From contig CM106585.1 of NCBI GenBank assembly GCA_048013815.1, forward strand, positions 1,116,001-1,180,000: a stretch of DNA of 64,000 bases. The letters are read 5' to 3'. Both the position numbers and the translations under genes were made by a program. How positions within the stretch are numbered: the first letter of the stretch is position 1; each line of letters starts with the position of its first letter. This document shows positions 24,307-36,400 of the stretch, one piece after another. Under the pieces are notes generated by a model, which had not been told where the DNA came from, made no database searches, and saw nothing but the letters and a program-made list of their open reading frames with translations. The stretch comes from Setoptus koraiensis. Taxonomy: Eukaryota > Arthropoda.

Positions 24307-25921
24307 TGATGCGAGACTAGGCGAGATAGGGCTCACAGGACACAAAGATAGATGGCTGGATGTCATGGCGGCGTCAGTAAGTGATTTGTTGTTGTGATAA
24401 TTTGGTCGTCATGTGAGCCGGTCTGTCGTTCCGACTGGCGCTCGTTAATCAACCTAATCAACCAGGCGTGCTTCTTCTTCTTGTTGCTGTTGCTGTTGTC
24501 GCTGTTGCAATCATCGTTTTAGCTCACAATGTTGCGCAATTTGTTTGCCTTTTGGTCGTTGCCACTTGTCTCCTCTGGTGCGCTCTTGTCTCGGCTCGTC
24601 TCGTCTCGCCTCGTTTAAACAGCTCGATTACCTGTTGCTGCCCGCTGCTGCAGCCGGTGCAACAGCGACAGGTGAGCCAGTCGGGTCATTATTAATGCGC
24701 GAGTTGTCGCAAACTAATCTCATTTAGCCAGTCTGTCCGGTGCGCACTCTCAGACGCTGGCTCGTCTCAATCGGCTCGCTCGGGCTGCTCGGTCGGACAT
24801 TCGCCGCTAACATACTGGCTGGCCAACTTGGCTGCCACTTCACCCTTGCCACTCGATGCCTTGTTGCCATTTGCACTGATACTATCACAAATGACAACTT
24901 ATAGCATCTCGCCAGGTGAGTCGCGTGCTTTACAATGTTGACTTTACAGAATTAGTGGCTGTTGCAAAGTTCATTACATTCATCGCGTCTATCCATAGCG
25001 CACAGACATAAATAATTGAACTTGTATACGGTATATATAAAATAAAATAAAATAGTGATTTTGTGCAATGATGATGATGGGCACTTTTTGGTGGCAGCGC
25101 CATCTGTGGAGCGGGCGCCGCGAACCAGAAGTGAGGGTGAAAAGGTTGGGACAAAGCGAGTTGCGAGCCAGTTGCGTACGAGAGTAAAAATAGGTTGCAA
25201 ACTGCAACTTACATAACTACACAAACAACAATAACTATCAACAGGTGATAGCTCTTTTTTGCTGGCTGTGTCGTTGTGCGAATTACCAGGTTGCCATAGG
25301 TTGAATGGAGTTGGTAGTCGCGCAAACCAACTAGAGCGGCACGAAATGAGCGAGCCAGCGACCGAACGCGCCACAGAGCGGCTAATGAACAGGCCGCAGA
25401 CACACAACAAGTGGAACGGCGAATGGAACGAGGCGACATAAACCAACACAACAATGGGCAAGGCCTGTTCTATTTTGAATGATTCCCATTGCGATGTGCG
25501 CTGTGAGATTCTAACGAGCGCCTTCGATTCGACGGCTCGCCAGGCCGGCAACGATTCGGCAATTCGGCGGTAACTTGCAGCGTTCCGAAGCGTGGCGATA
25601 AGAGCGCCAGCTTACGTTAGAATTTATCCCGACGGCACTGCTGTTGTGCCGACGCACAACCAGACAGACGGGCATTCTTTTGTGTTGCCTCAGTCAGTAT
25701 TGCATGTATTACATTATCGCATCTTGCGATGCTGCCACCATGCGATTTATGCCAAGTTGGGGTGAGGTTGCGCTTGTCGCTTATCGCTTATCGCGGGGCT
25801 CGTCCATCAGTTGCGTCAGCGTCGTCGTCGGTTGTTACGAGCCAGCGACGATCAATTCTTGCACTTGTCTGGCAATTCTTCACTTCTCTCGCCACTGACG
25901 CCACTGCTGCCACCACCACCA

Positions 25922-26040
25922 CCGACAACACCGACAACGCCGACAACGCCGACAACGCCGACAACACCGACAACACCGACAACAACAACGACAACAACAA
26001 CGACAACAACAGCAGCAATAGCAGCAGCAACAGCAACAGC

Positions 26041-26080
<40 letters not shown>
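25922..26080 (+). repeat. Compound array: 9-bp CCGACAACR units then (CAA/CAG)n
   Basis: About seven 9-bp units pass directly into an imperfect (CAA)n/(CAG)n tract. The transition suggests one array derived from the other. Confidence 0.85.
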
Positions 26081-26889
26081 GCCTTGGATATAGCGAGCCA
26101 GCGGACGACAATTCACGCCTGATTGGATATCGAGTTCGCGCCCATTGTGTGCTCAAGTTGCTGGTAGCTCACTAGCACTGGCCAGGCGAGCTTGCCAGCA
26201 GCCTGTTGTGGTGCGCCTGGCGAGCTTACCGAGTGGCCATCTTGTTGTTTGGCTGCCTGTTGCCCGGATCGCCGCTTCGCGTCGAGAGTCGAGCGTCGAG
26301 CCGGCGGCAAGTTGCAGTTCGGTGGCGATGGCGCGCAAATTGTCGGCCGATGGAAATCGCCGATCGGGTTGAAGCGGTCGCAATGCGATAGCGAACGCAC
26401 AGTCGTGGTCGTCGCGCACAACCATTATCAACTGCACGCTCACGGCGCAGTCAGCAACCAGCAGCGACCTCTCCGGCGAGACTGGCAACACTGGCAAGAC
26501 CGACAGCAGTGGCGAGACTGGCGCGCCGAGCAACGGTAATGCGACAAAGCGAACACAATGCGATTAAAGAGAGAGAGAGACTGACAAGTGTTTGCTTTGT
26601 TTGCCACTTGACATTCTTCTCATGGTGGCTTGCGTCTGTCAGCTGACGATGACAACACGACGACAAGCGGCTCCCATTGAGCGGCTACCATTGAGAATTA
26701 ATGCAGTGCGAGCGGCCAAAATAGCGGCGCCGACATTGCAGCGACAACCACGACACAAACAGCGACGACACACACGGCCGCAGCAGCAAAGAATAGAAGC
26801 CAACAGAAGAAGAGTTGCGTCATACATTCTTTGGGCTTCTTTGGAGCGTTCGCTGGGCCTGCACAAATTTAGTGCAGCCAGCCAGCATC

Positions 26890-26892
<3 letters not shown>

Positions 26893-26925
<33 letters not shown>
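26893..26925 (+). repeat. (GT)n microsatellite
   Basis: Perfect dinucleotide run. Confidence 0.95.
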
Positions 26926-26928
<3 letters not shown>

Positions 26929-27331
26929 ATAGCGGTAATAAATAAATAAAGGATGCTGACGAGTAGTGGCCAGTGGAGCAAACAGTGTGTGTGTGCAATA
27001 ACGTTATTGTTGGCAAGACACACACTTCACATAGCGACACTGGCGTCGTGTTCGGCCTGGCGAGATTGGCGAGCTTGCCAACCTGAGAGCGGCTGTTTGG
27101 TGATTGGTTGTTGGTGGTTGGTTGGTGAACAACAATGGACGACAACGAGCGCAAACAAGCTCGTTCAACGCTCCTGTCTGGACAGCGCCACTGGAGCACT
27201 GACAAGCGACACACTGGTTGTCGTTGTCGCTTTTTTGTTGCTGTCACTCTGGTCGAGGGTGCCCAAACACACGCACACACACACACTCACAGTTAATCAC
27301 TCACTGGCATCGCATATGGCAAGGCGCTTCT

Positions 27332-27411
27332 CTCGGCTTCTCTGAGCTTCGCTCGGCTTCTCTGAGCTTCGCTCGGCTTCTCTGAGCCCGTCTCGGCTCC
27401 GTTCAGCTTCT
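27332..27411 (+). repeat. Minisatellite, 20-bp unit CTCGGCTTCTCTGAGCTTCG
   Basis: Nearly four copies, the first three close to identical. Confidence 0.88.
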
Positions 27412-27583
27412 CTTGGGCTGACACACACACACACACAAAGAACGTTCTAACAAGTTGCTGGCCGGCGGCAGGCAAGTGCCGTTGTCAGGCTGCATCACAT
27501 GTATTTGTGTGGCGCGTTGTGTCGTGTTTGTGTGCTCTTTTTGCTCCGTTCGTTTGTGTCGTGTCTGTCCGTCTATTCTGTCT

Positions 27584-27585
<2 letters not shown>

Positions 27586-27657
<72 letters not shown>
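27586..27657 (+). repeat. (CA)n microsatellite
   Basis: Perfect 72-bp dinucleotide run, the longest CA tract in the window. Confidence 0.95.
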
Positions 27658-27658
<1 letters not shown>

Positions 27659-28186
27659 CGAGAGGCCGTGTCAATTGGCGACCTGTTGCAATGCGCACAA
27701 GCTGTTGGCACGGCTGCCTTGTCGGCCGACCCAACGAAAAAAGTCGCTCTAACCGAGCGATTCTCTTCGCTAGCTTGGCAACTAGCAGCGACCAGGTAAT
27801 TTAGGCAGAGCCGATGTGTGACAAACTTGCCACCAGCCAACAACGAGTAAACAACCTGTCAGTGTGTGCGTTCGGAGGCAGGGGAGCGCACCCGTTCTTT
27901 TTCTCTCTCGCTCATTACGCTCGCTGCTGCGCTGCGTTGCGTCTGTCTGTGCTGTGTTGCGTTGCGTTGCGTTGTGCTAGCCGCCATTGCATCACCGGCT
28001 CATTGCATTGACGTAACCGTGGCGACAATTATCTGGCAGCGCACACACTCGCATGCGGAGACACACACAGGTGAATTGTTGAATTATCCATTGCGCAATA
28101 GTTCATTGCTCGTATCGAGAGAGAACGACTCTCTGGTCAGGCCGTTTCTACGTTCTTGGCCTGTCGCTGGCTGGTTCGCTCGTCCA

Positions 28187-28189
<3 letters not shown>

Positions 28190-28243
<54 letters not shown>
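28190..28243 (+). repeat. (CA)n microsatellite
   Basis: Perfect 54-bp dinucleotide run. Confidence 0.95.
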
Positions 28244-28244
<1 letters not shown>

Positions 28245-31200
28245 GCACTGTTAGTGTGTCCACCGATCTCACCAGCCGACTCGCCAGCTGATCTGCGAGT
28301 GCCACTTTATGACTGTCTGCCCCCGCCTAGCCACCTGTTCCGGTGCTGACAGTGCGCCACTTGCGACTGCCGCTCCGATGCGTGTCGCCCCCGTTCAATT
28401 GCGCAACACACATTATTATGTCACTACGTAACAGACGGTAGCAGGTAGCGCGTTCCTTCGCTCATTCTTTTTTTCGCTTGTCGCTGTTGTCGCTGTTGTC
28501 ACTGTTGTCACTGTTGTCGTTGCCGTTTGTCAACTGGCTGCGTAACTCTAGCGCGGCTATTATCTGTTACGTAACATATGCTTATGTAGCGAGTGTTGCC
28601 GTATGTGTGACACCCTCATGTGTGTGTGTGTGTGTGTGTGTGTCGCTCACACAAGCTTGCGTTTGTGTATTCACATGGTCGCTGTTGTGACAGTTGTTCG
28701 CATGGTCGCCGCCAACATTTTCGTCTATGACAGGTGAGCCAGCGAACGAATTATTTGAACGGCGACGTCCATTCGACACACACACACACACACCGAGTTG
28801 ACATTTGTGCGCACTGCACAAACAATGTTGTCGCTGCAACTTGCGACACAATGCCAACACAATTGCCACTCTCTCAGGGGGACACCAAAAGGGAGCGAGA
28901 CACGCAGAGAGGGATCAACGCTCGACATAGACCGACGAGCTGCCCAATTGAATTCAATCGGGCACCCCGTACAGCACGGCGTGGCCCGTTCTTTTTGTGC
29001 GCGGCTCGCTTGCCACCAACTGAAGCCGGCCAATTATTCCACAGGTGAGCCATCGATAATGCAAGCCGGCATGTTATCAGCCGGTACACATGCCCGGTAG
29101 CGCACACTGTCAGCTGAGCGCCCTCGCCTGGCTGTAGCCGCCTAGCTGCGGCCGCCTAGCTACAGGCTGGTCGTAAAAGCGGCTCCACTGCTCCAATTAC
29201 TAGCTAAAATAACCGTAGCTGTTGTCGGTGTCGGTGTCGTTGTCGGTGTTGGCGGCCTTGTGCTGCATCATGGGCGAGTCTGGCTCGCTCCACTGCACTG
29301 GCTCTAGCCGATAATATATGCAACTTGTGACTTTGCTGCCAGCACTAGACAGCTCAAAACTGGCGACTGGCAACAGTTACGTAACGCAACGCAACGCAAT
29401 TAATGCACTGACGCACTGAACGGCGTTCAATTATTACTAGGCATTTAATGCGCAACACACTTGTTGCTGGCGTGCTGAAATAGCGGATATTGCCGGTGCC
29501 GACGACTGGCGGCAAATTTGCTGCACTGGAGCGACCAGCAAGCGGCAATGGCGTGCAAGCTCGACTGGCCAGCTCGCCCATTGGCCAGTCTCGACGTGGC
29601 ATGCGCGACGACACACGCGCATTGTTGTTGTTGGCCGGCGACGCCAACCACGCCGACCGACGCGCCCCTTTTGGCCTTGCCGAGAAGCACAACATTGTGT
29701 GTGTGACCTAGATGGCTCTTTGTGGCGCAACTAAAACTAAAACCAAAACTAAAACCATTAACATGTGCCAGTGTGTGCGTTCGAAATTGCGATTTCGAAC
29801 GCACACATTGATGAATGGGAGCACGAACTAATTCCAGTCATGAGGCAAACAGCACACACTATGCGCATCATAATCGGCCCACTACGAGCAGATTGCGCAA
29901 TGGGAACGTTGGCTCGCAACCGCACAAGCAAGTGAACGTTGCCCGGCAATTCCAAGCACAAGCTTGCACAAGCCGGCGAATTTGGCGAAGCTGCAATTTC
30001 CAATTTCGAACTGCAATTTCGAATCGCCATTCGTGCGTTCGATTGGTTCGCACACACACACACACGCACAAAGCAAAAGGCTGCGTCACTGGGTTGGCGC
30101 GACTGTCCGCGATTTATTTATATATTTATATATTTATCGAGTTAGACAGGTTAGCGTGAATGGTGTGCGTTGTGTCGCCAGCGGAGACAGGTTTGTCAGG
30201 CCAACTTGGCCGAGCTACAAGTTGCAGTTGGCGCCGTTCGATCTGCACACAGACGGATCTACGCGAGCGCTTACGTGACCGGCGCAACTGGACACTACGC
30301 ACAAGCGCCATCATGGCGGCCAATAGGCGTTGTTGCATTGCTGCCAATGGTCATCTTGGCAATATTGTTCTGCTGTGCGTTCTTTCAGCAGTTGCCAGTT
30401 GGCAGTGGCGGTTGGCGGCTGGCAGTTGGCAGTTGCCAGTGAACAGTGAACAGTGAACGGGCCAGTGTGAGTGACCAGCAGCAAGTGGCCGGCTCGAGTT
30501 GTCGCTGGAAAGTGGCACGATGCGCGACGCTCATTCGGCCTCGCTCGCAACCGCTGACAGTGTGCCGATAATTGTTTGCGCCAAGCTGATGCTGTTACGC
30601 AACAAGTTGCCGCTATGCAATAGAGCTGCAACGCAATGCAATTTTGGTTTGGCGCGGTTGTTGTGCGATGATAGCGCCGGCTGCGATTTGATCGATTTGA
30701 TTTGGGAATGAGCGTGGCTCGTTTAAATAGCAACGACAACCTTGTGTTTGGAGTCGTCCCACTTACTTGCTGGTTGCTGGCAGCGACAGTGGCTGCCAGC
30801 CGATCGAATCATGCCGACCGAGCCAGATAAAAATCGAGTTGCTGCGAGTGGCACGTTTTGTGCCCTCAGCTCAATTATAACATTATATTGCCACATCCAG
30901 TCCTGTTTGCTGTGCCTTTTGCTGCCTTTTTGTGAGTGTGGCAACGGCCAGCATAATATAATATTAGATAACATTGGAGAATAAGAATTAAATCACAATT
31001 GGAAGCTGCCATCATTGGCTGCGTCCACGACGGGCTGCGAGAACGGGGTCGCAACACTTGTTGCACACCGTGCAACTGGTCAGCGTGATTGGCGCCTGGA
31101 GGCGCGCTACACATTGTGCGCAAGCCGCTGGAGCGTAGCTAAAAGAACGAGTTCTTGCCGGCCAACAATCGCCAATTATCACATGCGAGGGTCGCTTGTT

Positions 31201-31664
31201 GCGCTCGCTCCTGCGCTCACATTCTCACAATGTTTTAGCTGGCACTTGCGCCAAACGAGCAAGCGAGCTGAGCGGCCAGTGGGCAAACGTTGCAACGGCC
31301 GGTAACGTTAGCTCGCCCACCATCGTGCGGCCAGAGATTGTGCGGTGAGGATGCGAACGTCGCTCGCTTGTAATTAACAATTTGCGAATGTTAAATGTAA
31401 ATTCTTTGCGAGCGAGCTAATAAATAATTAGAAAGTCTCACAATGCATTGCTCAGGCTGCTATTTAATAATATTAATTTGTGTCCGCTCACAAATTATGC
31501 ATGTTTGTTCTGCGTGCTGGCCTGTTTGTTGTCGTGCAACGTTGCACTCGAATTCTCTTGTCCGGCGCTGTTGTCCACTGCTGCTGTTGTGTGCTGCAAC
31601 AATCGGCCAGTCGGGGCATTACGTAACCAAACTACGCTCACCATGCCATGCTCAGCATGCCATG

Positions 31665-31726
31665 CTAACCGTACTATGCCGACCGTACTATGCCGACCGT
31701 ACTATGCTGACCGTACTATGCTGACC
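31665..31726 (+). repeat. Minisatellite, 14-bp unit GACCGTACTATGCY
   Basis: About 4.5 copies, preceded by shorter CATGC repeats. Confidence 0.88.
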
Positions 31727-33989
31727 ATAGCAACTCAGACAAAGTCCCCGGGCAAAACTTTTATCAAGCTCGCTCAGTGTGCGTGTGTGTGTGTGTGCGA
31801 AAATTGCAAACTTGGCGCACACACTGGTAACACACCGGTCGCAGAAAAGTTGTTGGCAGTTGGCAGTTGGCGTTGCCAATGGATGGCGGGGCGCGCATCG
31901 AAAAGCCGCGGCGGCCTCGTTTTGTCTGCTGTGTGTCTAGCCAACGGCTGGCCAGCGAGCCACAGCGACACGGCTAATGGAAGGACGAGTCGGTTGTTGG
32001 CGCGCTTGTTGCTCGCAGCAACAGCGACACAAATCGGCGAGCCGCAACGCAAGACAGGGCGTCGAGAAGGCGATTAGTTAGGCACGCAGGTCAGCAACAG
32101 CAACAGCAACACTGCTATTACTGTCCACTAATAGCAGTGTGTCTGGCCGACTTGCGCACTTACGTAACGTGCAACAACACACAAGCTGGCGTGTCTTGCC
32201 AGCAACATTACGGCCAGTGCATATGCTGCCACCAGTGCTGCCACTGGCGGTGTCAATTGCAAGCCATGAGCTATAATCTGTAAGCTGTGAGCTGTGAGCT
32301 ACATGCTATGTGCTGCATGCCGCATGCCTCATGCCGCATGCTATATTTAGCTTATTCGGCTCGTCTTGCCAATGTGGAAGGCACACTCAATGGAGACAGG
32401 TATGCTTGCGACCAGTTACGTAATAGTTGTGTGCGTTAATAGTGGTAGCTCGCACGGAGCCTGTCAATGGGCTACAAATGATTGGAGTGCGCTCGCCGCC
32501 AGCACCAGTCGCGCCGGCCGGCAACGAGTGCAGCCACTAGCTGCTGGCACAGGTAAGCTGGCGCATTGGCTTGTTTTTCTCATTACACACACGTCGTGTT
32601 TGTATACAATTAATGGTTACGCGAACAAACAGCTGACTTGTGCTTATAACGTGAGCACAACTTGCCCAGTCGCTGGCCAGTGTGTGTGTGTCTGTCAGAC
32701 GAGGCGAGGCGAGACGAGACGACACACGGGAGACGGGTTGCGTAACAGCACACGAGTGCGTGTGTGCTCCTTGCCGCTGACCACTGGCCAGAGTGCTCAT
32801 GCGCTGGCTGCCTAATGCAAAAAGTGGCTGGCCCAATTGGTGTGATGCTGGCCAGTCAACTAATTCATTCAAGCCAACAAATGTGTTGCGTAACAAAATG
32901 ACGGGCGCTCACGACAACAGCGCCGACTTTACGCAGCAACAGTCGCCACTTTGCAACGAGCTGCCCAGTGGCCAGTTAAGCTCGTTGCGCGATTCTTACC
33001 TGTTCCTGTTGTGTGTATGTGCTGCAAACCTGTTGCGCTCTGTGGATGCTGCGATGTTTGATTGTTGCCAATTCAGCTGGTGAATATGCCAAGCTTGCAC
33101 ATGGCATTGGTTGGTTGCCAGTGGTCAGTGATGCAGTAAAATTAGTGGCCCAGCTAGCTGAGGTGTGAGCCGACTTTTATGAGAGAGCCAGAGATTTTAT
33201 CATTATCATGAGCGACGTTCCAGCCTCTGCGTACCTCTAAATGGGCGCGCTCACTGCGCTCGTTGCGCTTAGGGAGCTGGTTACGCAATCGGGCAACAGC
33301 CTGTTGCTTAGCGACTGGCGCCTGCAGCAGTTAGTTTGATACCTTCCAACTGCTCAGCCCAAACTGCACACCGCAATGCAACAAGTTGTAAGTTCAAGTC
33401 TGCTCCTTCACAATTATCATTCACCCAAACATGATTAATTCATCTAGCCGATGCCAAGCGCACAACCTAAGGGGGTGGGTTAGGTATCCCAAAAATGTTC
33501 AGGAGTTGACTGAGTTTGCATGGCTGTGTGCTTCATGAACTGACCTCTAGAGGGATGAAATTTGCACAGTACATGCGCGCAGCATATGTACCGTGTAGTT
33601 TGCGGGCGCCACTGGGCGCAAATGCGGACTTTCGCCCAAAATGGCACAGTTTATGCCATTTCGGCAGTCGCTCGAATGGCGAAATGGGCGTCACGGGTAG
33701 TGTGCCGGTAGAAATGGTTTATACTCGTGGTTTAAACCACACAGACTGTTGGAAAGCAAAATAACATCATGGTGTAATCCACCCATTGAAATGTGAGCCA
33801 TGCTACAATGTATCTCTGAGTCATCATTGACATTGTATGACATTGTACTTAACTTGTAATTGTACTCATTTTGTCTTTGTATTGTTTGTGAAATTATCGT
33901 GTCTTTGTGAAATTATTGAGAATAAAATAATCGACAGTTGCATATTGACAATTGTCGAGTTTAGACAAAAAGATTCGTGTCGTATTCAA

Positions 33990-34165
33990 CTCACTGTCTT
34001 ATACAGACTTTCTGCCACTTTCTGCCAATGTTGGCATAAACGGTGGAAACGGTTTATACTCTGACAGAAAGTGGCATAAACTCTCGACTTTCTGCCACTT
34101 TCCTCCATTTTTGGCAGAAAGTGGTAGAAACTCTCGACTTTCTGCCACTTCCCACCATGGTAGAA
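33990..34165 (+). repeat. Clustered GACTTTCTGCCACTTT repeats in both orientations
   Basis: CTTTCTGCCACTT occurs repeatedly here, interleaved with its inverse AAGTGGCAGAAAG (slightly varied), together with ACTCTCGACTTTC. The pieces could pair into a branched hairpin. Confidence 0.7.
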
Positions 34166-34231
34166 ATGGAAGATACAAATGAAAAAAAACAGATACAATA
34201 AGATAATAAGATGCTAAGACACACTTTGACA

Positions 34232-34666
34232 GTGTGTTTACAATAATATTTCGTTTAATGGAATATTATTGTGAACGTGATACATTTAATAACCGATCGA
34301 TGAAGTGCAAACGATATTTCGCCCGGGCCCTCGCTGAGAATATGTTTGTATGCTGTCACGAAACACAAGACAGTTAACAATCACTTATTTAAAGTTTATG
34401 ATTTGGAGGATGTCGATGAGGTGATAAGTTCTTATCGATAACTGAACTCAAGTGGTCGCCGATAAGAACTCATCACCCTTATCAACAACTGCTAAATCAT
34501 GAACTTTAAATAAGTGATTGTTAACTGTCTTGTGTTTCGCGACAGCATACAAACATATTCTCAGCGAGGGCCCGGGCGAAATATCGTTTGCACTTCATCG
34601 ATCGGTTATTAAATGTATCACGTTCACAATAATATTCCATTAAACGAAATATTATTGTAAACACAC
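34232..34666. mobile_element. Foldback element, two 173-bp inverted arms around an 89-bp loop
   Basis: The left arm 34232-34404 begins GTGTGTTTACAATAATATTT. The right arm 34494-34666 is its reverse complement, with about two mismatches that I could find. The loop carries a second, imperfect inverted repeat (GATAAGTTCTTATCG against CGATAAGAACTCATC). There is no open frame of note. The structure is that of a non-autonomous foldback or MITE-like element. I did not find a convincing target-site duplication. The near-identity of the arms implies a young element or recent gene conversion. Confidence 0.85.
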
Positions 34667-34737
34667 AGTGACCTACAGATATGATCGAAATCCAAGTCTG
34701 CCACCTCATCATCACATTCTAGCTCTTCAAAATTTGT

Positions 34738-34884
34738 TCACATGTTGTTGCTTCTCAGTCTCGTGTGTAGATAGCTGGCTCTGTAGCTTGTTTACATATT
34801 GTTGAATTTCTCAATCAAGTGTGTAGATACCTGGCTCTTTTACTTGTTTACAGATTGTTGATCACAAGTCTCGTGTACAGATAT
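34738..34884 (+). repeat. Tandem repeat, about 56-bp unit
   Basis: Two and a half diverged copies of a unit containing TTGTTTACATATTGTTG and GTGTAGATAGCTGGCTCT. Confidence 0.75.
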
Positions 34885-35159
34885 CAACCTACACCCTTGT
34901 TCGTGGATCAGCAGTAAGTCCAACGATGGGTGATTGGCCGCCTTGGCGTCAGGACTGCAGCCTTTGTGATTCAGAACAAGAAGCCGTTGGCTTCATGTAA
35001 TTTAAATTTGCCGTGGCCTGCGTCGCTTTAATTTCTTAAATAAAATGCTCTGCATCTCAACTTGTTAAATATCGACTGTCTCTCAATTATTTTCACTTTG
35101 TTGGTTCAGAGAACATCGTTCGGAAGATTGTATTAGGTAACAAAGATTTTAATCTTCCC

Positions 35160-35345
35160 TGTGCTAAAGAATCTAAACATTACACATGTTAACTCTATGG
35201 AGATTTAAGGTTCTCGAATCCCGTATTAAAGTATCAAAACATTACACATGCTAGCCATGTGGAGATTTAAGTTTCTCGAATCCCGTGTTAAAGTATCTAA
35301 ACATTACACATGTTAACCCTATGGAGATTTGAGTCTGTCAATTCC
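35160..35345 (+). repeat. Satellite, about 64-bp unit
   Basis: Three copies containing TCTAAACATTACACATG, then GGAGATTTAAG and TCTCGAATCCCGT. A fourth partial copy lies at 37401-37449 between two transposon ends, so the array was once larger or was itself dispersed. Confidence 0.85.
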
Positions 35346-35373
35346 CTGTCACTTTCAATTCCCTTGCTGTGCA

Positions 35374-35616
35374 AAAAACAACGATGCCTTGATACTCAAC
35401 AGTTGGCTCGTTGATGAAACATCCAATTTTAGAAGTTGGCTGAATCCTGGAGACTGTCTCATCCTCGACAGAGGATTTAGAGATTGCCAGAACATCCTAG
35501 AGGACTTGAAAATTGGGGTGTTCTTGCGAATTGGGCGTAGCTCAGTTCGCAACGGAACTCGTGGTGTGAGTGTCTTAGAGTCTCCTGACGGGAAATATTT
35601 TAGACCGGAAGTGTAG
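35374..35616 (+). pseudogene. DDE transposase fragment (DDE_Tnp_4-like)
   Basis: An open stretch of about 80 codons with NNDALILNSWLVDE, followed by FRSWLNPGDCLILDRGFRDC. The hydrophobic-DRGFRD motif is typical of the second catalytic Asp region of DDE_Tnp_4 nucleases, as in PIF/Harbinger-type and related eukaryotic DNA transposons. The first Asp and the final Glu regions are absent, and the frame stops at 35616, so this is a fragment of a larger transposase. It starts inside the 64-bp satellite, so the break may lie there. Family assignment is by motif recognition only. Confidence 0.65.
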
Positions 35617-35882
35617 AAACTTCGTGTTCCGGTTTTAGCTTCTACCCAAAAATACCCAAAATACCCAGATTGGATCCACGCCCAGTTCGCAAGTATAACC
35701 GAAGATTGACTCTAGGATACCGTCTTTCATGAGCCCTGGGGCAAAACAATTGACAACCGACCAGGCCAACAGTTCGAGGCTAGTAACCTCGTGCCGTTGG
35801 GTAGTCGAGGCAGTTCATAAAAGATTAAAAGTATTTTGCTAATGTCATACCGAATAGCAGCATCACAAGTGATACTGATTCT

Positions 35883-35962
35883 AGCGCTTAATTTTTTGGA
35901 TAGACGAGTATCGTTGGAATATGGATGCGAGTATGTGACAACATGTCGGAGATAATCATCTA
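35883..35962 (+). repeat. Left copy of an 80-bp inverted repeat shared with 43019-43100
   Basis: Starts AGCGCTTAATTTTTTGGAT and ends GGAGATAATCATCTA. It aligns with the reverse complement of 43019-43100 over about 80 bases, with roughly ten mismatches. Confidence 0.85.
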
Positions 35963-36139
35963 TGCCTGTCGATCAGAGTAGCCGAAAAGATGACAGAATG
36001 AATACAAGTTCTCCCAATTTCGATCGCAGCATGATACACATGTCGATTGCTTGCGTATGGAATTTAGTAAGATTCTAATAGTCAGTTTCGCCGCAATGAG
36101 TAATTAAGTTAGACACACCAATTAGTCAATGGCGCACAC

Positions 36140-36400
36140 TTTGTTATAGTGCATCAATTTTGAATTTCGAAGTTCGAAATGTGACCATCGAACTTCGAAT
36201 TGTGACCATCGAACTCTGTACGAGCACCTGGAACTAGTATCGGAAATTCGAATTTTCAATCTCGAAGTTCGAAGTTCGAATTGCGACCATCGAATTGTGA
36301 CCACCGAACTCTGACCATCGAACATCGAACGAGCAGATGAAATTCTTATAAGAAATTCGAATTTTCAATTTTGAAGTTCGATTTGTCACCACCGAACTCC
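36140..36400 (+). repeat. TTCGAA/GTGACCATCGAA repeat cluster
   Basis: Repeats of GAAATTCGAATTTTCAAT, GAAGTTCGAA and GTGACCATCGAACT in units of roughly 100 bp. The same words recur at 42856-42900 and again directly at the left edge of the assembly gap (CGAATTTCGAATTTCG), so this repeat probably caused the gap. Confidence 0.75.

Larger units (their letters stand above)
20001..26600. other. Noncoding DNA with (CTG/GTT), (CT), (CA) and GACAAC arrays
   Basis: No gene recognised. Contains a GTT/GCT tract at 20568-20640, a (CT)n run at about 21099-21121, (AC)n tracts, and TTACGTAA at 20935 with TTACGCAA at 20804 and 21608. The open frames of up to 239 codons across this region are repeat translations. 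Confidence 0.55.
26601..33380. other. Noncoding DNA, microsatellite- and palindrome-rich, up to the transposon block
   Basis: No gene recognised. Holds four (CA)/(GT) tracts, two minisatellites, TTACGTAA at 28567, 29377, 31619, 32160 and 32416, and the related TTGCGTAA or TTACGCAA at 30595, 32738, 32886 and 33281. It also carries CAG|GTGAGC words at 28731 and 29042 that look like splice donors or E-boxes. Base composition changes at about 33.4 kb. Confidence 0.55.

Noticed and set aside
31448-32077. 209-codon plus-strand frame
   Set aside because: It crosses the 14-bp minisatellite and has no conserved motif.
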